Source: Nocardiopsis trehalosi NBRC 14201 (GTDB lineage: Bacteria; Actinomycetota; Actinomycetes; Streptosporangiales; Streptosporangiaceae). From it: a DNA stretch of 64,000 nucleotides. A program made the position numbers and the translations under genes. The stretch is from the NCBI RefSeq assembly GCF_001552555.1, contig NZ_BCRK01000009.1:1-64000 (forward strand), read 5' to 3'. Shown piece after piece: positions 36,410 to 45,303 of the stretch (its first letter is position 1; every line of letters begins with the position of its first letter). The notes under the pieces are model-generated. The model did no database searches and was not told the origin of the DNA. It saw only the letters and a list, made by a program, of their open reading frames with translations.

Positions 36410-36486
36410 GACGTGCCGCTCGGGCGCCCGCCGTCCGCGCCGGTCGGCCGAGCGCACGCCCGAGCCGCAGAAACGGAAACGCCGCC

Positions 36487-36879
36487 GTGCTGGAGTACTA
36501 CCCCCTGCTGCCGATGGCCGCCGGTGCCGTCCTGCTCGCCGTGCTGTTCCGGCACGTGCGCGCCTCGTCGCTGCTCGCCCGCAAGGGCGTGCGCACCCAG
36601 GGCGTCATCGAGGGCTACGAGGAGACCCGCCGCACCTCGCGCATGGTGGTGCGGTTCCGCACCGGCGACGGCCGGGAGGTCCGCGCGGCCCACACCAGCA
36701 CCGGGTGGACCGCCGCCCGCGCCGGCGACACCGTCACCGTCTCCTACGACCCGGCGGAGCCGGAGCGGGCGCGCATCGTCGAGGCGCGCTGGCTGAGCAG
36801 CGGGATCGACGTCGTGTTCGGCCTGCTGGGCACCGCGCTCATCGGCATCGGGGCGCTGCTGGGCGTCCTCGCCTGGTGA
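36487..36879 (+). CDS. DUF3592-type small membrane protein
   Basis: 130 residues with a membrane helix at each end (PLLPMAAGAVLLAVLF and VFGLLGTALIGIGALLGVLAW) and a small beta domain between them (GVRTQGVIEGYEETRRTSRMVVRFRTGDG). The middle matches the DUF3592 pattern, which includes VTVSYDPAEPERARI. Function unknown. The GTG start lacks a strong ribosome binding site. It follows the preceding membrane gene by 77 bp and may be the end of that transcript. Confidence 0.7.
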   Translation: MLEYYPLLPMAAGAVLLAVLFRHVRASSLLARKGVRTQGVIEGYEETRRTSRMVVRFRTGDGREVRAAHTSTGWTAARAGDTVTVSYDPAEPERARIVEARWLSSGIDVVFGLLGTALIGIGALLGVLAW

Positions 36880-36888
36880 GGGCCGCCG

Positions 36889-37980
36889 TCACCCGGGGGC
36901 GTGCGCCGGGCGGGCCGGCGGCGCGTAGCGGACCAGTTCGGCGGGCAGTTCGCCGGTGAGCGCGGCCCGGGTGGTCACCCGGGTGCCGGCGATGAGGTCG
37001 GCCAGCCCGGCGCCGTCGCGGCGGACCAGCGCGCTCGCCCCGTGCGCGGCGGCGACGGCCGCCGTCCACCACGGCAGGCCGGCGCCCAGGAGCGCCGCGG
37101 TGGGGGCGTAGAGCAGGACCGACCGGAGGAGCGCGCGCGGCCTCGGGGCGGGCACCGGCCGCCCGGCCGCCGCGACGCCCAGGCGCAGCGCGGCCCGGCC
37201 GGGGGCGCAGCGGTCGCGCCGCAGCAGCGGGGGCAGCACCGCGGCGGCGGCGGTGAGCGCGGCGAAGGCGGCCGTGCGCACCTGCTCGGCCGGGAGGCCG
37301 TCGGCGGCACCGGTGGTGGCGGCGACCGCGGTCAGCGCGCCCGCGCCCGTCCAGCACAGCCCCAGGTCGAGCGCGTGGCCGAGGGCGCGGCGGGACAGGC
37401 CGGGCGGCAGCAGGTCGGCCACGGCGCCCGGCCAGGAGCGGGGCAGGGCGCGCACCGCGGCGGTGCCGGCGAGCCAGCCGGCGGCCGCGCCCGCGCCGCC
37501 GAGCAGCACGTCCCCGGTGGCGGCCGTGCGGTAGGGGCAGGGGTAGAGGCCGAGGAGGGCGGTGCCCTGCACGATCTCGACGGCGGCCGCGCACGCCAGC
37601 CCGAGCGCGGTGGCCGCGACGGGGCCGCGCCGGTACCGGTAGCGGGCGAGCAGCCCCACCGGCAGGCCCACCGCCGCGGCGAGCGCGGGGCCCGCGGCCC
37701 CGGACCAGGGCGGCCGGGCGAGCGGGTCGAGGAGGAGCGGGGCGCCGCCGGCGGCGCACACCCGGTCGGCGGCGGGCGGCAGCGGGGCCACCGCGAACGC
37801 GGCGAGGCCGGTGCCGACGGCGAGGACGGCGAGGGTGACCAGGCCGCTCCACCCGCCGATCCTCCCGTGGCGGCGGAACTGCCGCCGCAGGAACAGGGTG
37901 GCGCCCAGCAGCAGCGCGAACGCCGTGCCCTGGACCGCCACCGCCGCCCCCGCGGCCCCGTCGGCGAAGATCGCTCCCAT
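36889..37980 (-). CDS. VanZ-RDD fusion membrane protein
   Basis: 363 residues. The N-terminal half matches the VanZ membrane domain: VEIVQG followed by TGDVLLGGAGAAAGWLAG, the conserved D-x-L-L-x2-x-G pattern. The C-terminal half, from the GHALDLGLCW segment, has the RDD pattern with DRCAPGRAALRLGVAAAGRP. Both families are teicoplanin-resistance-like or transport-related membrane domains of poorly known role. The ATG at 37980 has TAGCCT (37990-37995 on the minus strand) nine bases upstream, so a leaderless start is likely. It converges on the DUF3592 gene. Confidence 0.8.
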   Translation of the reverse strand: MGAIFADGAAGAAVAVQGTAFALLLGATLFLRRQFRRHGRIGGWSGLVTLAVLAVGTGLAAFAVAPLPPAADRVCAAGGAPLLLDPLARPPWSGAAGPALAAAVGLPVGLLARYRYRRGPVAATALGLACAAAVEIVQGTALLGLYPCPYRTAATGDVLLGGAGAAAGWLAGTAAVRALPRSWPGAVADLLPPGLSRRALGHALDLGLCWTGAGALTAVAATTGAADGLPAEQVRTAAFAALTAAAAVLPPLLRRDRCAPGRAALRLGVAAAGRPVPAPRPRALLRSVLLYAPTAALLGAGLPWWTAAVAAAHGASALVRRDGAGLADLIAGTRVTTRAALTGELPAELVRYAPPARPAHAPG

Positions 37981-37989
37981 GGGGCCAGA

Positions 37990-37995
37990 AGGCTA
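37990..37995 (-). promoter_or_regulatory. -10 box of a leaderless promoter (VanZ-RDD gene)
   Basis: TAGCCT on the minus strand, nine bases before the start codon, with no ribosome binding site. Confidence 0.45.
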
Positions 37996-38115
37996 GCGGC
38001 GCCGGTGCGGCGGCGGGGGCGGAACGGCGGAATCCGCGCGGTGTCCGGGTCCCGGGCGGCCCGGCGGCCGGGGCCCGGCGCGGCCGGGGCCCGGCGCGGC
38101 CGGGCCCCGGCGGGG

Positions 38116-39690
38116 TCAGCGGGCGGCCGTGAGTGTGGGCCGGCCGGCGATCAGGTCGGCGGCGCGCTCGGCGATCATGATGGTGGGAGCATTGGTGTTG
38201 CCGCGCACCGTGTTCGGCATGATCGAGGCGTCGACCACCCGGAGCCCGTCGATCCCGCGCACCCGCAGCTCGTGGTCGACCACGGAGCCCATGGCGCAGG
38301 TGCCCACGGGGTGGAAGATGCTCGACAGCGAGTAGCGGGCGAACGCCAGGATCTCCTCCTCGCCGGTGCCCTCGGGGGCGCTGATCGGCTCCCCGCGGAA
38401 GGCGCTGAGGGCGGGCCGGTCGAGGATGTCCAGCACCGTGCGCACGCCGGCGACCACGGCGCGGCGGTCCTCCTCGGTGGTGAGGTAGTTGTGCTGGATG
38501 CGGGGCTTGGCCAGCGGGTTGGCCGACCGCAGGCTCACCCGGCCGCGGCTGGTCGGCCGGACCAGGGTCGGGGCGGCGGTGAACGCGTGGTGCACCGGCA
38601 CGCCCAGCCCTTCCTCCACGAGCATGACGGCGCCGGCGTGCACCTGGATGTCGGGGGCGTCCAGGTCGGGGCGGCTGCGGAAGAACCCGGTGGCCTCGGC
38701 GATGTTGGAGGTGAGCGGGCCGGCGCCCTCGGCGAAGAGCCGCTGGATGTTCTCCGGGGTGGCGGCGGTGGAGAGGCTCTCCTCCTCGGTGTGGAACACG
38801 AGCGGGAAGAACGCGTGGTCCTGGAGGTTGTCGCCGACCGGCAGCTCGGCGACGGGGGCGATGCCCAGCGGCGCGAGTTCCGCCGCGCGGCCGATGCCCG
38901 ACAGCATGAGCAGCTGCGGGGAGTTGTAGGCGCCCGCGGACAGCAGCACCTCGCGCTCGGCCCGGATCTCGCGCTTCTCGTTGCGCTCGACGACCTCGAT
39001 GCCGGTGGCCCGGCCGCCCTCGATGAGGACCCGGGTGACCGTGGTGTCGGTCAGCACGGTGAGGTTGGGGCGGTCCGCGACCGGGTGCAGGTAGGCGTCG
39101 GCGGCGCTGCACCGCAGCCCGTTGCGCTGGGTGACCTGGAGCCAGCCGAACCCCTCCTGGGAGGCGCCGTTGACGTCCTCGTTGCGGGGGTACCCGGCCT
39201 CGGCGGTGGCGTCGAGGAAGGCGTCCATGAGCTTGTGCTTGGCGCGCAGGTCGCTGACGGGCAGCGGGCCGCCCGCGCCGTGCAGGTCGCTCTCGCCGCG
39301 CTCGTTGTCCTCGGCGCGCCGGAAGTAGGGCAGCACGTCGGCCCAGCCCCAGCCCTCGCCGGCGGCGGCCCACTCCTGGTAGTCGAGGGGGTTGCCGCGC
39401 ATGTAGATCATCGCGTTGATGGAGGAGGAGCCGCCGAGGGTGCGGCCGCGGGGGAGGTTGCGGCGGCGGCCGTCGAGCCCGGGCTCGGGCTCGCTGGTGT
39501 AGTCCCAGTCCAGCGGGGTCTTGAACAGCTGGGGCCAGGCCATGGGGATCTTGATCTCGGGTGCGGTGTCGGGCGGTCCGGCCTCGACCAGCAGGACGGT
39601 GACGTCGGGGTCCGCCGTCAACCGCGCCGCAAGAACACACCCCGCCGAACCAGCACCGACGATGACGTAGTCGTACAAACCGTTCACCAC
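38116..39690 (-). CDS. GMC family FAD-dependent oxidoreductase (choline/alcohol dehydrogenase-like)
   Basis: 524 residues. The FAD-binding start VIVGAGSAGC, the GMC motif near RGRTLGGSSSINAM, and the C-terminal catalytic His in FHPVGTCAMG with a second segment at PNTVRGNTNAPT are all present. The group includes choline dehydrogenase and polyethylene-glycol or alcohol oxidases; no betaine-aldehyde dehydrogenase gene lies nearby. The start is one of two adjacent GTG codons (39690 or 39687), neither with a clear ribosome binding site. Length is normal. Confidence 0.88.
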   Translation of the reverse strand: MVNGLYDYVIVGAGSAGCVLAARLTADPDVTVLLVEAGPPDTAPEIKIPMAWPQLFKTPLDWDYTSEPEPGLDGRRRNLPRGRTLGGSSSINAMIYMRGNPLDYQEWAAAGEGWGWADVLPYFRRAEDNERGESDLHGAGGPLPVSDLRAKHKLMDAFLDATAEAGYPRNEDVNGASQEGFGWLQVTQRNGLRCSAADAYLHPVADRPNLTVLTDTTVTRVLIEGGRATGIEVVERNEKREIRAEREVLLSAGAYNSPQLLMLSGIGRAAELAPLGIAPVAELPVGDNLQDHAFFPLVFHTEEESLSTAATPENIQRLFAEGAGPLTSNIAEATGFFRSRPDLDAPDIQVHAGAVMLVEEGLGVPVHHAFTAAPTLVRPTSRGRVSLRSANPLAKPRIQHNYLTTEEDRRAVVAGVRTVLDILDRPALSAFRGEPISAPEGTGEEEILAFARYSLSSIFHPVGTCAMGSVVDHELRVRGIDGLRVVDASIMPNTVRGNTNAPTIMIAERAADLIAGRPTLTAAR

Positions 39691-40162
39691 AATCCGGGGG
39701 CAGACAAAGGGGAAACGGGCCCTGATGAGCCCGAACGCGGGAATTCCGCGAGCGTGATCCTATGGTGGGGCCTGTCCGACCACCACCTTTTCGACCGTAT
39801 CCACCCCGATGTGACGTCGACCCGACGGGCGGGCGAACCCCGGCGGGCGGGGGCAGGAGGGGGACGTCCGGATCGTCCTCCGGCGGCACGGCACGCTATC
39901 GTGTGCGGACGATTACCGCGTAATCACCCGACAACCCCTTCGGAGTGCTGTTATTCGCGATCCGTCCTGAATTGCAGCGAACGGGAACTCCACCCGTGAA
40001 GCACCCGCGTGACATGCGATTTCATCGTCAGCCCGGCCCGCGCGGCGCCCCCCTGGTCCTGGGGCGCGCCCCCGGCCGCGGCAGCGGGCCCCGGTGCGGA
40101 CGCCAGCGTGCGCGTCCCCCGCATCCCCGTCCCGCACATCCCTGATGCGCCCTAGGAGAACC
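39691..40162. other. divergent region between GMC gene and conservon
   Basis: About 470 bp. It contains an inverted repeat at 39911-39925 and AGGAG before the cvnA start; otherwise no gene is evident. The sequence near 39930-40030 is less G+C-rich, which fits a promoter region for cvnA. Confidence 0.45.
39911..39925. promoter_or_regulatory. GATTAC-GTAATC inverted repeat upstream of the conservon
   Basis: GATTAC-CGC-GTAATC has perfect 6-bp arms. It lies about 240 bp before cvnA and could be a regulator binding site; no regulator is assigned. Confidence 0.4.
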
Positions 40163-42895
40163 GTGCAGACAGCGAAGAGGAGGCGGGCCGCGAGCATCCG
40201 GCAGCGGTCGCGCAGAGCCGTGCTCATGCCGGCCACCGCGTTTGTCGCCCTCTGGCTCACCGTCAGCAGCTACCTCGTCTGGGAGGCGTTCCAGATGGTG
40301 GGGGCGGCGAAGGCGCTCGACGAGCTGTCCACCCCCGCCGCCGTATCGCTCGTGTCCGTCATGGACGAGCGCTCGCAGACCGTCGCCTACCTGGAGAACC
40401 CGGAGAACCGGGACCAGCTCGACCAGACCAGGCGCGACTCCGACGCCCTCACCCAGGACGTCTTCGACCGGTTCGAGCCGTTCCGCAACTTCGCCACCGA
40501 CTCCATCCGGGAGCGGATCGGCGAGTTCGAGACCCAGTACCGCTCGATCTCCGACATCCGCGAGAAGGTCGACAACGGCACCGCCTCCCGCGAGGAGGTA
40601 CTGGACGACTACAACCGGGTCATGCGGGTCGCGGCCAACCTCTTCGACGAGCAGTCGCGCGGCCACCCCGAGCCCCGCGCGATCGGCCCCGGCCTCAGCG
40701 CCACCAACACCTTCCGCGTGGTCGACCTGCTGGCGCAGAGCGACGCCCAGCTCACCCGCAGCTTCGCCAGCGGCGAGCTGACGGCCGCCGACCAGCAGGA
40801 GTTCACCCGGCTGACCAGCTCCTACCACGCCATCCTCGACTCCATCCGCGAGTTCATGAGCCCGGAGCAGAGCCGCAAGCTCGAAGAGCTGATGGCGGGC
40901 GACGACTACGCCCGCCTGGTCGAGTTCGAGGACGAGATCATCGAGCGCGAGGTCACGCACAGCGTCGACCCCGTCACCGGCGAGGAGGTCCACGACAACT
41001 CCATCCCCATCGACCAGGAGGAGTGGGCCGACGCCTACTTCCCGGTCAAGGACGCCCTGACCGACATCGGGGCCAACGAGTCCTACCACGCCGCCGACGT
41101 CCAGACCGACGCGGCGACGCTCGCGCTGGTGCTCGCCGTGGGCGGCACGGTCGGCGTCGCCCTCCTGGGCTTCGGCGCCATCTCCTACGCCTTCCGCACC
41201 ACCAACAGTGTCGTGCGCCGGCTCGGCCAGCTGCGCGACGAGACGGACACGCGCGCCAACGAGCTGCTGCCCGCGCTGGCCGCGCGGCTGCGCCGCAACG
41301 AGGAGGCGGACACCGAGGGCATCCCCCCGCTGACCAAGAGCGAGGACGAGATCGGCGAGGTCGCCGAGTCCTTCGACAAGGCGCAGCGGTTCGCCGTCGA
41401 GGCCGCCGTCCGCCAGGCCGAACTCCGCCAGGGCGTCAACCGGGTGTTCCTGAGCATCGCCCACCGCAGCCAGACCCTCATCCACCGGCAGCTGCGGCTG
41501 CTGGACCGGATGGAGCGCGACCAGGAGGACCCGGAGCAGCTCACCGAGCTGTTCAAGCTCGACCACCTCGCCACCCGCTCCCGGCGCAACGCCGAGAACC
41601 TGCTCATCCTCGGCGGCGAGACCCCGGGCCGCACCTGGCACCGCCCGATGCCGCTCATCGACGTCCTGCGCGGCGCCATCTCCGAGTCCGGCGACTACAC
41701 GCGCGTCGAGCGCCAGCACATCGCCCGCGTCTCGCTGAAGGGCCCGGCGGTCGCCGACGTCATCCACCTCGTGGCCGAGCTGGTCGACAACGCCACCAGC
41801 TTCTCCCCGCCGCACAGCCAGGTCCGGCTGAGCAGCGAGCAGGTGCCCAACGGCGTGGTCATCGAGATCGAGGACCGCGGCCTGGGCATGCAGGAGAAGG
41901 AGTTCGCGGCGGCCAACGAGGTCCTCGCCAACCCGCCCGAGTTCGACGTCATGCGGCTCAACGAGAAGATGCGGCTCGGCCTGTTCGTGGTCTCCCGGCT
42001 GGCCCACCGCCACGACATCAAGGTGCGGCTGCGCACCTCCCCCTACGGCGGCGTGCAGGCGATCGTGCTGCTGCCGACCGAGCTGATCGCGGGCGACCCG
42101 GTCGCGCTGCCCGGCGCCGACGGCTCCGAGGGCGCCGACGACGAGCCGTGGACCCCGGAGTCGGGGCCGCGGGTCTCGCGCGCGGTCGACGTCCTCGACG
42201 AGGAGCGCCCCTCGGGTGCCCACCGCGCACCGCGCACCCCCAGGCCCGGCGCCGCGCGCAACGGGAACGGGAACGGGACGGCCGAGAACCGGACGGGAAT
42301 GAACACGTCGACCGGGAACGGGGCGGCCGGGAACCGTGCGACCGGCAACGGGGCGGCCGACCGGGCGCCGGCCGGGAACGGGTCCGCCCCCGCGGACGGG
42401 CAGGAGGTCCCGCTCCGCGGCGACGTCCTCGCCCGCGGCGACGCGCCGGACGTCCCGGAGGTGCCCGCCGAGGAGCCGGTCCTGCCCCGCCGCACGCCGT
42501 CCTCCGGCTGGGTGGGCGCCGAGGGCCGGCACGCCACCCCCGGCTCCCTGCCCCGCCGGGGCGGCACCGCCGACTCCGCTCCCGCCGCACCGTCCGTCTT
42601 CGCACCGTCCGTCTTCGCACCGTCCGCCCCCGCGGCGCCGCCCGCCCCCTCGGCCGACGGCGACCCGCGGCCCGCTCTGCCCCGGCGGACCCCGCAGACC
42701 CACCTGGCCCCCCAGCTCTACGACGCCCCGGACGCCCCGGACGCCCCGCCCACCGCGCCGGCGCCGCCGGAGGAGGAGCAGGAGCGCTCGGCCCGCCTGC
42801 GCCGGAACATGGCAGCGTTCCAGCAGGGCACGCGGCGCGGGCGCCGTGAGGGGCAACAGCGCCAGAACGACACCGAGAAGGATTCCCGACCGTGA
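40163..42895 (+). CDS. cvnA: conservon sensor histidine-kinase-like protein CvnA (NIT domain)
   Basis: 910 residues. A first membrane helix (about residues 18-40) is followed by an extracytoplasmic helical NIT-type (nitrate/nitrite sensing) domain to about residue 310, a second helix near 315-340, and a HAMP-like linker. A kinase-like core follows: AHRSQTLIHRQLRLLD, the ATPase N-box ELVDNATSF and the G-box EDRGLGMQ. The last roughly 260 residues are disordered, Asn/Gly- then Pro-rich. GTG 40163 has AGGAG just upstream. CvnA proteins recruit CvnB-D to the membrane in a eukaryote-like GPCR-style system of actinomycetes. The stop overlaps cvnB by GTGA. Confidence 0.9.
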   Translation: MQTAKRRRAASIRQRSRRAVLMPATAFVALWLTVSSYLVWEAFQMVGAAKALDELSTPAAVSLVSVMDERSQTVAYLENPENRDQLDQTRRDSDALTQDVFDRFEPFRNFATDSIRERIGEFETQYRSISDIREKVDNGTASREEVLDDYNRVMRVAANLFDEQSRGHPEPRAIGPGLSATNTFRVVDLLAQSDAQLTRSFASGELTAADQQEFTRLTSSYHAILDSIREFMSPEQSRKLEELMAGDDYARLVEFEDEIIEREVTHSVDPVTGEEVHDNSIPIDQEEWADAYFPVKDALTDIGANESYHAADVQTDAATLALVLAVGGTVGVALLGFGAISYAFRTTNSVVRRLGQLRDETDTRANELLPALAARLRRNEEADTEGIPPLTKSEDEIGEVAESFDKAQRFAVEAAVRQAELRQGVNRVFLSIAHRSQTLIHRQLRLLDRMERDQEDPEQLTELFKLDHLATRSRRNAENLLILGGETPGRTWHRPMPLIDVLRGAISESGDYTRVERQHIARVSLKGPAVADVIHLVAELVDNATSFSPPHSQVRLSSEQVPNGVVIEIEDRGLGMQEKEFAAANEVLANPPEFDVMRLNEKMRLGLFVVSRLAHRHDIKVRLRTSPYGGVQAIVLLPTELIAGDPVALPGADGSEGADDEPWTPESGPRVSRAVDVLDEERPSGAHRAPRTPRPGAARNGNGNGTAENRTGMNTSTGNGAAGNRATGNGAADRAPAGNGSAPADGQEVPLRGDVLARGDAPDVPEVPAEEPVLPRRTPSSGWVGAEGRHATPGSLPRRGGTADSAPAAPSVFAPSVFAPSAPAAPPAPSADGDPRPALPRRTPQTHLAPQLYDAPDAPDAPPTAPAPPEEEQERSARLRRNMAAFQQGTRRGRREGQQRQNDTEKDSRP

Positions 42896-43335
42896 CGAAC
42901 AACGCCGCAAAAGACCTGAACTGGCTGCTCGACGAGCTTGTCGAACGGGCTGTCGGCGCCAAGTACGCCATCGTCCTCTCCGCCGACGGTCTGCTCCTCG
43001 GCCGCTCCGAGGGCCTGGGCAAGGACGACGCGGAGCACCTGTCGGCCGTCGCCTCGGCGTTCCAGAGCCTGGCCCGCGGGACCGGCCGCCAGTTCGGCGG
43101 CGGCCGGGTGCTGCAGACGGTGGTGGAGATGGAGGAGGCGTACCTCTTCGTCACCGGCGCCGGCAACGGCGCCTGCCTGGCGCTGATCTCCGAGGAGTCC
43201 TCCGACGTCGGCCTCATCGCCTACGAGATGAACATGCTGGTCGAGCAGGTGGGGCGGTTCCTCGACGCGTCGCCGCGCGACCCCAGGGCGGCCGCGGCCG
43301 CCAACGGCCGGACGTCCGGAAGTAGTGCCGGGTAG
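42892..43335 (+). CDS. cvnB: conservon roadblock/LC7 protein CvnB
   Basis: 147 residues of the roadblock/LC7 (MglB-like) fold: NWLLDELVERAVGAKYAIVLSADGLLLG is the diagnostic start. MglB-type proteins act as GTPase-activating partners, here for CvnD. The GTG start overlaps the cvnA stop, so the two genes are translationally coupled. The C-terminal 20 residues are Ala/Gly-rich. Confidence 0.93.
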   Translation: MTNNAAKDLNWLLDELVERAVGAKYAIVLSADGLLLGRSEGLGKDDAEHLSAVASAFQSLARGTGRQFGGGRVLQTVVEMEEAYLFVTGAGNGACLALISEESSDVGLIAYEMNMLVEQVGRFLDASPRDPRAAAAANGRTSGSSAG

Positions 43336-43343
43336 GGGGCGAC

Positions 43344-43718
43344 ATGTCAGAGCAGCACGATCTGGGGCTCGACTCCGACGCCACCGGACCGCTGGTCCGC
43401 CCCTATGTCATGACCCAGGGGCGGCAGCGCGGTGACGCCGTCCAGCTCGACATGATCAGCGTCGTCATCGCGGCCCGCGCCGAGGTCGACGAGATGGCGC
43501 TGGAGCCCGAGCAGGTCCGCATCCTCCAGCTCTGCCGCCGCGCCCAGTCGGTGGCGGAGGTGTCCGCGCACCTCGACGTGCCGGTCGCCGTGGTGAAGGT
43601 CCTGCTCGGCGACCTCATCGGCCGGGGATACGTCCTGGCCCGCGCCCCCTATACGACCCAGAGCCCGGTGAGCCGGGACATACTCCAGGCGGTACTCGAT
43701 GGCATCCAACGACTCTGA
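43344..43718 (+). CDS. cvnC: conservon DUF742 protein CvnC
   Basis: 124 residues of DUF742, with the signature RPYVMTQGR near residue 19 and a predicted winged-helix region (SVAEVSAHLDVPVAVVKVLLGDLIGRGYV). It is the third part of the conservon complex and is thought to act with CvnB on CvnD. It lies 8 bp after cvnB, and its end overlaps cvnD by 20 bp. Confidence 0.93.
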   Translation: MSEQHDLGLDSDATGPLVRPYVMTQGRQRGDAVQLDMISVVIAARAEVDEMALEPEQVRILQLCRRAQSVAEVSAHLDVPVAVVKVLLGDLIGRGYVLARAPYTTQSPVSRDILQAVLDGIQRL

Positions 43719-44286
43719 GCGGGCCGACGATCGGATCCCTGCGGCGATCAAGATCCTCATCGCCGGCGGGTTCGGGGCCGGGAAGACGACGCTGGTCGGC
43801 GCGGTCAGCGAGATCGCGCCGTTGAGCACCGAGGAGGTCATGACCGAGGCCAGCATGGGCGTCGACGACCTCTCCGGTGTGGAGGCGAAGACGACGACCA
43901 CGGTCGCCCTCGACTTCGGCCGCATCTCGATCAACGACGACCTGGTGCTGTACCTGTTCGGCACGCCCGGCCAGGAGCGGTTCTGGTTCATGTGGGAGGA
44001 GCTGGCGCTGGGCGCGCTGGGCGCGGTGGTCCTCGCCGACACCCGGCGGCTGGAGACCTGCTTCCCCTCGGTGGACTTCTTCGAGCGGCGCGGCGTCCCG
44101 TTCGTGGTCGCGGTCAACTGCTTCGAGGGCGCCCACCACTACACCGAGGGCGAGGTGCGCGAGGCCCTGAGCCTGGCCGACCGGGTCCCGGTGCTGCTGT
44201 GCGACGCCCGCCGGCGCGAGTCCGACAAGGCGGTGCTGCTGGCCCTGGTCCGGCACGTCGCCGAGTCCATGGCAACGCCGGTGTAA
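43699..44286 (+). CDS. cvnD: conservon Ras-like small GTPase CvnD
   Basis: 195 residues of an MglA/Ras-related small GTPase. The P-loop GGFGAGKT spans residues 23-30, the switch II motif is FGTPGQERF, and NCFEG is a variant of the guanine-binding NKxD. It would be toggled by CvnB and CvnC under CvnA. The start overlaps the end of cvnC. Streptomyces conservons control development and antibiotic production; the function of this one is unknown. Confidence 0.93.
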   Translation: MASNDSERADDRIPAAIKILIAGGFGAGKTTLVGAVSEIAPLSTEEVMTEASMGVDDLSGVEAKTTTTVALDFGRISINDDLVLYLFGTPGQERFWFMWEELALGALGAVVLADTRRLETCFPSVDFFERRGVPFVVAVNCFEGAHHYTEGEVREALSLADRVPVLLCDARRRESDKAVLLALVRHVAESMATPV

Positions 44287-44378
44287 CCCCGGGGACACCC
44301 CGGTTCGCCCGCCCCGCGGCGCCCGCCCGGCCTAGGCTGGGAGGGCGCCGCGGGCGCGGCGCGCGGACGGAGGTGCGC

Positions 44379-45281
44379 ATGCGGCGGTTCGACTGGTACG
44401 ACCGGATCCACCGGCTCGACCCCGAGGCCGACTGCGTGCGCATCACGCAGATCCTCGCCGCCCACGAGTTCCCGTGGGACGTCTCCAAGGCGCTCGGCAT
44501 GGCGCTGTACCGCACGTACGCGGTGCCCTCCATCGGCGACCTGCTGTTCCGCACCGGCGAGTTCACCGAGCGCACGCAGAAGCGCTACGACGACACCGCC
44601 CTCATCCTCAACGCCGTGCTGCGCGGCGGGTTCACCGCCGACGAGAGCCGGCACGCGCTGCGCCGGATGAACGCCATGCACCGCGCCCACGGCATCGGCC
44701 ACGACGACCTGCGCTACGTGCTGAGCACGTTCGTGGTGGTGCCGGTGCGGTGGTTCAACCGCGACCGGTTCGGCTGGCGGCGGCTCACCGGGCACGAGGC
44801 CGCCGCGTTCACCCACTACTACCGGCGGCTGGGCCGGCACATGGGCATCCCGGACCTGCCGGACGACTACGCCGGGTTCGCGCGGCTGCTGGACGACTAC
44901 GAGCGCGCCCACTTCGCCCCGTCGCCGGGCGGCCGGGCGGTCTCCGACGCCACCCTGGATCTGATGGCGACCTTCCTCGCGCCGCGCGCGCTGTCCGGGG
45001 CGGCGCGCACCTTCGCGCTCGCCATCCTCGACGACCCCCTGCTGCGGGCCCTGGGCTACGCGCCGCCGCCCCGCCCGGTGCGGGCCGCCGCCCGCGCGTC
45101 GCTGCGCGCCCGCAGCCGGGTGGTGCGGTTCCTGCCGCCGCGCACCGAGCCGTTCTGGGCCGAGGACAGCCCCGATGTCCGCGGCTACCCCGGCGGCTAC
45201 GACGTCCGCGACCTCGGCACCTTCCCCGGCCCCGGGGCGCCGCAGGCCGCTCCCGCGCCGCGCGCGGAGCCGCACGGCTGA
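44379..45281 (+). CDS. oxygenase MpaB family (DUF2236) protein
   Basis: 300 residues of the MpaB / DUF2236 family, with GRHMGIPDLP and the RWFNRDRFGWRRLT segment. Members are related to the latex-clearing Lcp and to a fungal meroterpenoid oxygenase, and may bind haem. The ATG follows GGAGGT. It sits 92 bp after cvnD in the same direction; many Streptomyces conservons are followed by a cytochrome P450, and this may be an alternative redox partner. The TAGGCT box near 44332 suggests its own promoter. Confidence 0.8.
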   Translation: MRRFDWYDRIHRLDPEADCVRITQILAAHEFPWDVSKALGMALYRTYAVPSIGDLLFRTGEFTERTQKRYDDTALILNAVLRGGFTADESRHALRRMNAMHRAHGIGHDDLRYVLSTFVVVPVRWFNRDRFGWRRLTGHEAAAFTHYYRRLGRHMGIPDLPDDYAGFARLLDDYERAHFAPSPGGRAVSDATLDLMATFLAPRALSGAARTFALAILDDPLLRALGYAPPPRPVRAAARASLRARSRVVRFLPPRTEPFWAEDSPDVRGYPGGYDVRDLGTFPGPGAPQAAPAPRAEPHG

Positions 45282-45303
45282 CCCTCCCCCGCCGGGCGGC
45301 CGG

